Source of the DNA: Parcubacteria group bacterium
Lineage (GTDB): Bacteria; Patescibacteriota; Minisyncoccia; UBA6257; JACRHW01
Length of the DNA stretch: 20,639 nt
Direction: 5' to 3'
Assembly: GCA_016211955.1 (NCBI GenBank)
Contig: JACRHX010000021.1
Location: 1-20,639 of the forward strand
Shown here: positions 6,922 to 11,605 of the stretch, in pieces
How positions within the stretch are numbered: the stretch's first letter is position 1
Layout of the letters: each line of letters begins with the position of its first letter
The notes under the pieces: model-generated
What the model was told of the DNA's origin: nothing
Databases searched by the model: none
What the model saw: only the letters and a program-made list of their open reading frames with translations
Translations under genes and position numbers: made by a program

Positions 6922-7584
6922 ATGTTTGAAAAACCACCTACAATTGAGATAAAAACAGAAGCGGAGATTTTTGCAGAAAAAATGGAAGAAGTCGGGAGAA
7001 GGGTGGATGCCCTTGGTGAGGGAATGGATCCTCACATTATAGAAACGGTTGCCGTCTTAAATACGCTCGGTATATCTACTATTATGTCGTGTGAAGGACA
7101 TTTGGATCACGGACTTCTTAATCCCTGGGTTGCTATACAGGCGGAACGTGAACCAAAAGAAAGATTTATTGGCGAGCGGAGTATTAAAAAGTCCATTGCG
7201 GAAAAATTTGGTATTTCGATAGAAGATGTTCGCAAGAATGAAGATGCCAATGAAGAATTTTTAAATATAGTCATGGCACAAAAGATCAAAGAAACACCTG
7301 AGCATAAAGCATGGCAAGAAAGAAATCGGATAATGGCAGAAAAAATAAAAAGTTGGCTTGAGGAATTTTATAAACAACGTGATGTAGACGAAGAGACGAA
7401 GATAAGATTAAAGGCGAATGGATTATATGGAAGGATTTATGCGGGGAACGAAGAAAGCACGAAAACAGCAAGGGAAACAGAGACCGAGGAAAATATTACA
7501 AAAAGACTATCAAAACGACAACAGGAAATGGAGGCATTTACAGAGTTTTTGAAATCAAAACTACAACAAAAAACACCACAATAA
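6922..7584 (+). CDS. conserved hypothetical protein with SCEGH motif
   Basis: This 220-aa soluble protein has no signal or membrane segment. An N-terminal domain (about 25-75) reads as a helix, DPHIIETVAVLNTLGI, then STIMSCEGHLDHG and NPWVAIQ. Cys57, Glu58, His60 and His63 form a compact cluster that could bind metal or act in catalysis. The rest (about 80-220) is highly charged and probably helical or coiled. I have an impression that proteins with this SCEGH...PWV pattern occur in other CPR genomes, but I know no assigned function. The gene is monocistronic, with its own promoter candidate and a terminator overlapping its stop codon. Confidence 0.7.
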   Translation: MFEKPPTIEIKTEAEIFAEKMEEVGRRVDALGEGMDPHIIETVAVLNTLGISTIMSCEGHLDHGLLNPWVAIQAEREPKERFIGERSIKKSIAEKFGISIEDVRKNEDANEEFLNIVMAQKIKETPEHKAWQERNRIMAEKIKSWLEEFYKQRDVDEETKIRLKANGLYGRIYAGNEESTKTARETETEENITKRLSKRQQEMEAFTEFLKSKLQQKTPQ

Positions 7585-7602
7585 CGTCTTGCGGTGTTTT
7601 TT
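7568..7602 (+). terminator. intrinsic terminator overlapping the SCEGH gene stop
   Basis: AAAAAACACC (7568-7577) pairs with GGTGTTTTTT (7593-7602) and ends in a T run. The stop codon at 7582-7584 lies in the loop. Confidence 0.8.
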
Positions 7603-7623
7603 GTATAAACTGGGTAATTTATG

Positions 7624-7693
7624 AGGCGTCGGCGGGAATCTCTCCCTTCGGGAGATCTACCGCAGGTATGAGAACCCACGTATAGGAGTTTTG
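7624..7693 (-). pseudogene. 3' half of a split tRNA-Cys gene, with T-loop insertion
   Basis: Read on the minus strand, the segment begins CAAA (end of the anticodon loop) and ACTCC (3' anticodon stem). A variable region TATAC, T-stem strand GTGGG and TTC follow. A 31-base insertion (7671-7641) interrupts the T loop. Then come GATT, CCCGC, the acceptor strand CGACGCC and discriminator T at 7624; no CCA is encoded. Every stem strand pairs with its partner: CGACGCC with GGCGTCG and ACTCC with GGAGT of the 5' half at 8109-8077, and GTGGG with CCCGC. Removing the insertions gives a T loop TTCGATT. It is either a freshly broken gene or a tRNA with unusual introns. Confidence 0.8.
7641..7671. repeat. 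palindromic element B (inverted copy, in the T loop)
   Basis: Minus strand: two adjacent hairpins, TACC/GGTA around TGC and TCTCCC/GGGAGA around GAA. Read on the plus strand it aligns with the two elements at 7694-7723 and 8047-8076 (as read on minus), sharing the core GATCTACCG and both stems. A C-to-T change in one arm is matched by a G-to-A change in the other. It is therefore the same element family in opposite orientation. Confidence 0.75.
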
Positions 7694-7723
7694 TCTTCCT
7701 TCGGTAGATCCCCCGTAGGGGGG
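7694..7723 (-). repeat. palindromic element A' (second copy, in an anticodon-loop context)
   Basis: A 30-base double hairpin: CCCCC/GGGGG around TAC, then TCT-CC/GG-AGA around GAA. It is flanked by GTCTG and CAAAACTC exactly as the copy at 8047-8076, from which it differs at two positions. Confidence 0.8.
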
Positions 7724-7730
7724 CAGACAG

Positions 7731-7802
7731 AGGCCTAGGCCGGAATTGAACCGGCGCATCGCTGTTTTGCAGACAGCTGCGTTACCACTTCGCCACTAGG
7801 CC
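7731..7802 (-). tRNA. tRNA-Cys (anticodon GCA), intact
   Basis: This 72-nt gene folds completely: acceptor GGCCTAG/CTAGGCC, D arm GCG-AAGTGGTAA-CGC, anticodon arm GCTGT-CTGCAAA-ACAGC with anticodon GCA, and T arm GCCGG-TTCAATT-CCGGC. The discriminator is U, the normal identity base for cysteine. CCA is not encoded, so a CCA-adding enzyme is needed. The first 21 bases overlap the 3' end of the GIY-YIG gene. The tRNA lies inside the cassette that splits a second tRNA-Cys, and its sequence is clearly different from that one in all stems. It is probably the functional tRNA-Cys of this locus. Confidence 0.95.
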
Positions 7803-8036
7803 ATGTTTGATTTTTAATTTCTCTTTTTGTTGCCCTGTTTTATAAAATTTCTCCATTTGTACCGCCTCGCCCCTTGAGTTGTATTGATAAAATTCCAACA
7901 ATTCCCAGGGCCGATATCCTTTGGTTGATTTTACTGCTCCTCGATTATGGAGTGAAATTCTGTTTTCGACATCCGCGGTACTTCCTATGTAGATATCAGA
8001 ATTTTTTAAACTTTTCAAAATATAGACGTAATACAT
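7782..8036 (-). CDS. GIY-YIG nuclease family protein
   Basis: This 84-aa single-domain protein has VYI (residues 4-6) and YIG (16-18), the two halves of the GIY-YIG motif. Arg26 and His30 lie in the following helix, the conserved STKGYRPWEL follows, and Glu62 (VQMEKFYKTG) is the metal-binding glutamate. All catalytic positions of small UPF0213-type nucleases are present, so it should be active on DNA. The last six residues (GLVAKW) and the stop are encoded by the first 21 bases of the intact tRNA-Cys. The start is only two bases after the left direct repeat. Position and motif suggest a homing-type role, which is inference. Confidence 0.85.
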   Translation of the reverse strand: MYYVYILKSLKNSDIYIGSTADVENRISLHNRGAVKSTKGYRPWELLEFYQYNSRGEAVQMEKFYKTGQQKEKLKIKHGLVAKW

Positions 8037-8046
8037 ATGAGTTTTG

Positions 8047-8076
8047 TCTTCCTCCGGTAGATCCCCCGTAGGGGGA
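8047..8076 (-). repeat. palindromic element A (first copy, in the anticodon loop)
   Basis: A 30-base double hairpin on the minus strand: TCCCCC/GGGGGA around TAC, then TCT-CC/GG-AGA around GGA. It follows GTCTG of the tRNA 5' half and precedes CAAAACTC. It matches the copy at 7694-7723 except at two positions. Confidence 0.8.
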
Positions 8077-8109
8077 CAGACTCCTGCCTTACCACTTGGC
8101 TACGACGCC
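8077..8109 (-). pseudogene. 5' half of a split tRNA-Cys gene
   Basis: Minus strand: acceptor strand GGCGTCG, TA, D arm GCC-AAGTGGTAA-GGC, A, 5' anticodon stem GGAGT and the loop start CTG, after which the sequence runs into palindromic element A. The partner strands are found about 400 bases downstream at 7693-7624. The half begins 5 bases after the stop of the toxin gene, so transcription from the toxin-antitoxin operon would run through it. Confidence 0.8.
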
Positions 8110-8114
8110 GCACC

Positions 8115-8351
8115 TTATTTATATGTATTTTCTCCTCTTTTTTCGATGGCGAGTATAAAAATACCGTGGTCGTCTTTGCGATAGAGGATACGGATGTCCC
8201 CTTTTCTTACACGAAATATATCTTCCCTCCCCTTAAGTTTTTTAATATCCAATTTTTGCAGGGCATTAGCATGCAATTGAACTAAAATTTCTTTAATGCG
8301 GCTTCGTTCTTTTCTATCGAGCTTTAGAAGCGCCTTTTCTAGCTTATCCAT
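8115..8351 (-). CDS. RelE/ParE-family toxin
   Basis: This 78-aa basic protein has two N-terminal helices, then KLKGREDIFRVRKGD (residues 38-52), IRILYR (53-58) and a final strand IFILAIEKRGENTYK. These are the conserved blocks of RelE/ParE-type toxins, with Arg47, Arg49, Arg54 and Tyr57 in the usual places. RelE-like members cut mRNA on the ribosome and ParE-like members poison gyrase; the sequence does not decide between them. It starts six bases after the stop of its antitoxin, the usual antitoxin-first order. The split tRNA-Cys begins directly after its stop. Confidence 0.8.
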   Translation of the reverse strand: MDKLEKALLKLDRKERSRIKEILVQLHANALQKLDIKKLKGREDIFRVRKGDIRILYRKDDHGIFILAIEKRGENTYK

Positions 8352-8357
8352 GGATTT

Positions 8358-8579
8358 TTAAAGGCGTGCAAGAAGGTCAACAAGAGGGATGCCACCTTTT
8401 TTGATTTTGGTACCATCTATCACACATTCCCATAGATCCATATCTTCGTCGGGGGGAGATAGTTTAAAGATAGGTTTTGAGCGTTTTACAATGATAAATG
8501 ACTTCCCTTTTTTGACTTCGGAGGCATACGTTTCCATGTTTTGTCGCAATTCTTTTAAACCAACAATAATATCTTTCAT
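8358..8579 (-). CDS. Phd/YefM-type antitoxin
   Basis: This 73-aa protein starts from the ATG at 8579. It reads MKDIIVGLKELRQNMETY then ASEVKKGKSFIIVKRSKPIFKLSP, which aligns end to end with the Phd/YefM DNA-binding fold that begins right at the start codon. The C-terminal 25 residues would wrap the toxin. In-frame ATGs at 8612 and 8615 would add 11 or 12 residues that the family lacks; they also lie at the predicted transcription start (-35 ATGACA at 8649-8644, -10 CAATAT at 8626-8621). A perfect 16-bp inverted repeat brackets the promoter, and one arm overlaps the start codon, fitting autoregulation. Confidence 0.75.
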   Translation of the reverse strand: MKDIIVGLKELRQNMETYASEVKKGKSFIIVKRSKPIFKLSPPDEDMDLWECVIDGTKIKKGGIPLVDLLARL

Positions 8580-8593
8580 CCCGTTAGAAGTCT
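8578..8593 (-). repeat. 16-bp inverted repeat, arm 1 (antitoxin start)
   Basis: Minus strand AGACTTCTAACGGGAT, whose last two bases belong to the antitoxin ATG. Its exact partner is on the plus strand at 8666-8681, 72 bases away, with the candidate promoter between them. Confidence 0.8.
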
Positions 8594-8665
8594 CATGAAC
8601 TTTTATTTTCATCATACTAAATATTGAAATAATTTTCTTGTTTTGTCATTGATTAAACTTTTTGT

Positions 8666-8681
8666 AGACTTCTAACGGGAT
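8666..8681 (+). repeat. 16-bp inverted repeat, arm 2
   Basis: Plus strand AGACTTCTAACGGGAT, an exact inverted match to 8578-8593. It could be an operator of the toxin-antitoxin promoter or a terminal repeat of a 104-bp element. Confidence 0.8.
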
Positions 8682-8691
8682 TCATATATTA

Positions 8692-8713
8692 AAGTTTATC
8701 TTAAGATCAACTT
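8692..8713. promoter_or_regulatory. 22-bp near-perfect palindrome
   Basis: AAGTT-t-ATCTTAAGAT-c-AACTT is symmetrical except for one base pair. It lies between the rbfA stop and the toxin-antitoxin promoter. A dimeric repressor site is one reading. It has no T run, so it is not a good terminator. Confidence 0.4.
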
Positions 8714-8734
8714 GTAGTCAAATCTCTCAACATC

Positions 8735-9067
8735 TTACCGATTTTGTTCTAATAGTTGTTCAATGTGAGCTGCTTCTCGTTCCCTTGGATCATACACAAA
8801 TTCTAACCGAGGGATTGGATGCATCTTGAGACGGCGATTTAAAATGTGTTGCACCTCCCCCACTACTCCTTCTAGAAATTTCTCCACCTCTTTTACTGCA
8901 GAATCTGGAAGCACACTATATCGAATAGTGCTGTGTCGTAGATCGCGCGATGTTTCGACGGTGGTGATGGTAATAAGATAGTTGCCATCGAGAATAACGT
9001 CCTTTGCAAGGATTTTCCCGACTTCTTCATGAATAAGCTCATTTACGCGTATTGTACGGAGTGACAT
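8735..9067 (-). CDS. rbfA: ribosome-binding factor A
   Basis: This 110-aa protein of normal RbfA length has RVNELIHEEVGKILAKDV near the N-terminus, ITITTVETSRDLRHSTIRYSV in the middle and RLKMHPIPRLEFVYD near the C-terminus, the KH-type fold of RbfA. RbfA binds the 30S precursor near the 5' end of 16S rRNA and helps late maturation. It begins five bases after the infB stop, the classical infB-rbfA order, so the two are cotranslated. Confidence 0.93.
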   Translation of the reverse strand: MSLRTIRVNELIHEEVGKILAKDVILDGNYLITITTVETSRDLRHSTIRYSVLPDSAVKEVEKFLEGVVGEVQHILNRRLKMHPIPRLEFVYDPREREAAHIEQLLEQNR

Positions 9068-9072
9068 AGGAG

Positions 9073-10554
9073 TTAACCTTGAAATGATTTAAGAATATCA
9101 CCCACTTCGATGGTTGCACTGCTTTGCACGAGTGCTCCACATTCTTTATTCTGTGGCATTGTTTTTACCTCTTGTTTTCCTGATCGTAAATTTGTCACTC
9201 GCCCCTCCCCCATTTTTACGTGCGCTCTAAAAATATCAACACGTTTATTGACAGCCAAATTGCCGATGAGAACCTTACCCCCCACAAGCTGTCCCTTTTT
9301 GGAGACACTAAAGAGTTTAAGAATTTCAAATTCACCCAAATATTCTTTATCATTGGCGAGCTGTTTATCTAGGAATTCTTCGAAGAATTTCACCGCCTCA
9401 TAAATAACGTTGGAGGTTATAATACGAATCTTTAATTGATCGATGAGGAGATTCAGTGACGATGGTATTTTTACATGGAATCCGATAATTGTTGCATCAA
9501 AGGTATTGGCAAGTTTAAGGTCGCTGTCCGTGATATCTCCCACTCCTGAATCGAGGATGTGAATCAAGAGGCGCTCTCGTTTTATAGATTGTATGATTGC
9601 CTCAAGCGCTTCGTAGGAACCATAGGTGTCAGCCTTTATGATTACATTTATCGCCCTTATCCCTTCGGGCGTTTTTTTGCTACTTCGCTCTGTTGTTTCT
9701 TGTATTTGTATTTCTTGAGAGCCTGATTGAGAAATTGCTTCTTCGCTTCCACTTATCCATTCTTCGCCTACGAGTGGTGATTTTTCAAAACCGATTACGA
9801 GTATTGGAGCAGAAAACGTCGCCTCTTTTACGCGTGTTCCTTTAAAATCCTCGAGGAGTTTTATTTTTCCCTTTGTTGTTGACGTCGCTATGTACTCTCC
9901 TTCTCGGAGTGTCCCGTCAAGTACAATAATGCTTGTGGTGACTCCACGTTTGCTATCTCGCTTTGTTTCAATAACCATTCCTCTCCCCTGCGCATTCTCG
10001 TCTGCCTTAAGCTCTTGAAGATCGGTCGCAAGAAGGATGAGGTCGAGAAGTTCATCTACGCCTGCGCCGCTTACCGCAGAAACTTCTTGTTCTGGAATAT
10101 CCCCTCCCCACGATTCAACCGAAACTCCAAGCTCAGAAAGTTGGGTGCGCGCGCGCTGAATATCGGCATTGGGTTTATCGATTTTTGTGAAAGCGACGAC
10201 AAAAGGGGTGTTTGTTGCTCTAATTTGTTCAATAGATTCTTTTGTTTGTGGTTTTACTCCTTCGTCTGCTGCGACCACGAGAATGGCGATGTCAGCGGTT
10301 TTTGCGCCGCGTCCGCGCATTTTAGAAAACGCCTCGTGTCCCGGGGTGTCAATAAAGGTAATCTTGCGTTCCCCATGAGTAATTTCATACGCCCCAATGG
10401 ATTGCGTAATCGCTCCTGCTTCTCGTGTTGCAACATTTGTTTTTCTAATGTAATCCAAAAGCGTCGTCTTTCCATGATCGACGTGCCCCATTACCACTAC
10501 CACGGGTGGTCGCGCTATTTTGGTATCTTTTTCCTTTTCTTTAGCTTTAGTCAT
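9073..10554 (-). CDS. infB: translation initiation factor IF-2 (short form)
   Basis: This 493-aa IF-2 consists of the GTPase and C-terminal domains only. It has the P loop GHVDHGKT (residues 23-30), switch II DTPGHE (69-74), TKID (123-126), a beta-barrel domain II, and the C-terminal domain that binds fMet-tRNA. The long N-terminal domain of enterobacterial IF-2 is absent; only about 15 charged residues precede the G domain. I start at the ATG at 10554; a GTG at 10590 would add 12 residues unlike IF-2. It pairs with rbfA downstream. Confidence 0.95.
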   Translation of the reverse strand: MTKAKEKEKDTKIARPPVVVVMGHVDHGKTTLLDYIRKTNVATREAGAITQSIGAYEITHGERKITFIDTPGHEAFSKMRGRGAKTADIAILVVAADEGVKPQTKESIEQIRATNTPFVVAFTKIDKPNADIQRARTQLSELGVSVESWGGDIPEQEVSAVSGAGVDELLDLILLATDLQELKADENAQGRGMVIETKRDSKRGVTTSIIVLDGTLREGEYIATSTTKGKIKLLEDFKGTRVKEATFSAPILVIGFEKSPLVGEEWISGSEEAISQSGSQEIQIQETTERSSKKTPEGIRAINVIIKADTYGSYEALEAIIQSIKRERLLIHILDSGVGDITDSDLKLANTFDATIIGFHVKIPSSLNLLIDQLKIRIITSNVIYEAVKFFEEFLDKQLANDKEYLGEFEILKLFSVSKKGQLVGGKVLIGNLAVNKRVDIFRAHVKMGEGRVTNLRSGKQEVKTMPQNKECGALVQSSATIEVGDILKSFQG

Positions 10555-10633
10555 TGTAGATATATAGTACTCTCTCTTTACAAAATTCACAATATGTATA
10601 ATAAAAAAGCGATCGTGGTGACCGCGGTTGTTT

Positions 10634-11485
10634 TTAATTTTTAGTAGGTTTTTCCGATGTAATATTACTCATGAGTTTTTTGAGTTCTTGTGTCGCTTCT
10701 TCTACGTCGTCGACATCAGGTCCAAAATCGGGAAAATATGCCAATGGGAGATGACCGAGAAGGGAACGTTTTTTCTTGCCTACTTCACATCTTTCGAATT
10801 TCCAACACTGAGGCATTTTACTGTGGGTTGGAAGCGAGGCGATGCCAACAAAACCATTTTCCTCTATGCGAAAACACTCTTCCCATCTTGGGGGCGGTGG
10901 CCTACGATATTTTTGCACCACAGCACCTTCGAGGCTTATTTTCTTTTGCTCGATGAGTGGATCTGCCTCTTTCCATATTTCACTCATCGGAAGATCAAGG
11001 ATGCTCGCAAGTGTTTGAAGATAAAAATATCCGCCCCAAAACTCTGCTCCACTTCCATCTTCTCCAATGAATTCCCCTGCTTTTACTTTTTCGATGAGAT
11101 CGCAGACGATCTTTGGGGTTTGTTGTGGAAGAAATAGGGCATCACTGTCTGTTGTTTTTTCGAAGCGACGTAGGTATTCGGATCTTAGTTCAAGTTGCCG
11201 CAAATGTATCGCTGCTTGTCGAGGGAGACATTCTCCCCTGCTCCCTATAGTACAAGGATTTCCTTTGTGTATTTGCCAGCCGACATCTTTTTTGAAATCA
11301 CACTCACAGAAGAGCATATTGCCCACGTAGGGTTTACCCTCTTTACCAAAAAGAGGAATATCGACAATTCCTTCAAATCTCATCCATGCAATTTCATGAC
11401 CATCAACAACAATGCTTCGTAGGATTGTATATGTTGGGTTGGTGCCAAAGGCGGTGTAATATTCAAATAAAAGATCAACAATCAC
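10634..11485 (-). CDS. hypothetical protein (283 aa)
   Basis: I do not recognise this protein. It has no signal peptide or membrane helix. It contains several cysteines (CECDF, PCTIGSRGEC, QCWKFERC), a proline run (RPPPPRW) and an acidic C-terminal region (PDFGPDVDDVEEATQELKK). The spaced cysteines could bind a metal, but no regular zinc-finger pattern is seen. The start is GTG at 11485, nine bases after a perfect AAAGGAGG; the TTG at 11494 would touch that site. It lies between metG and infB with gaps of about 120 and 80 bases, so it may be its own unit. Its strong ribosome binding site, unlike its neighbours, suggests efficient translation. Confidence 0.65.
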   Translation of the reverse strand: MIVDLLFEYYTAFGTNPTYTILRSIVVDGHEIAWMRFEGIVDIPLFGKEGKPYVGNMLFCECDFKKDVGWQIHKGNPCTIGSRGECLPRQAAIHLRQLELRSEYLRRFEKTTDSDALFLPQQTPKIVCDLIEKVKAGEFIGEDGSGAEFWGGYFYLQTLASILDLPMSEIWKEADPLIEQKKISLEGAVVQKYRRPPPPRWEECFRIEENGFVGIASLPTHSKMPQCWKFERCEVGKKKRSLLGHLPLAYFPDFGPDVDDVEEATQELKKLMSNITSEKPTKN

Positions 11486-11494
11486 GTGTATCAA

Positions 11495-11502
11495 CCTCCT
11501 TT
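11495..11502 (-). promoter_or_regulatory. strong Shine-Dalgarno sequence deciding a GTG start
   Basis: Minus-strand AAAGGAGG is a near-perfect anti-16S match, nine bases before the GTG at 11485. It is the best ribosome binding site in the window. Confidence 0.75.
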
Positions 11503-11555
11503 CAAGGATCTGTTATTGTTTTAGAGTAAATACGAGTTTAAGTCAAGATTTCTGG

Positions 11556-11575
11556 ATTCCCGCCTTCGCGGGAAT
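11556..11575. repeat. dRS3-like palindromic repeat
   Basis: ATTCCC, eight bases, GGGAAT: an 8-bp stem ATTCCCGC/GCGGGAAT with a CTTC loop, bounded by TGG and GAC. It matches the pattern of the Neisseria dRS3 repeat (ATTCCC-N8-GGGAAT), versions of which occur in many unrelated bacteria. It lies 30 bases after the metG stop and could act as a weak transcription stop. Confidence 0.65.
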
Positions 11576-11605
11576 GACAAAGAGAAGCGTTCTTTGTACC
11601 GTTTT

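Larger units (their letters stand above)
7686..8081 (-). mobile_element. GIY-YIG / tRNA-Cys cassette interrupting a tRNA-Cys gene
   Basis: A cassette with 43-bp direct repeats (7686-7728 and 8039-8081; 41 of 43 bases identical) sits in the anticodon loop of a tRNA-Cys gene, between G34 and C35. Each repeat is a palindromic element plus the flanking GTCTG and CAAAACTC of the tRNA. Between the repeats are a GIY-YIG endonuclease gene and a complete tRNA-Cys. An endonuclease inside a tRNA anticodon loop recalls homing introns, and a carried spare tRNA would compensate for the broken target. No transposase, integrase or recognisable group I core is present, and the space left beside the ORF and tRNA is too small for one. 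Confidence 0.65.

Noticed and set aside
7641..8081. Group I or group II intron in tRNA-Cys
   Set aside because: The insertions of 30-31 bases are far too short. The 383-base cassette is filled by an ORF and a tRNA, leaving no room for a ribozyme core.
7641..8081. CRISPR-like array made of the three similar palindromes
   Set aside because: Only three copies occur, one of them inverted, with unequal spacing filled by genes.
8580..8615. Upstream ATG start of the antitoxin
   Set aside because: The added residues are encoded by the inverted-repeat arm and lie at the predicted transcription start; the Phd/YefM fold begins at 8579.
10015..10644. 209-codon plus-strand frame
   Set aside because: It is antisense to infB, whose GTPase motifs are unmistakable; its length comes from codon bias on the other strand.
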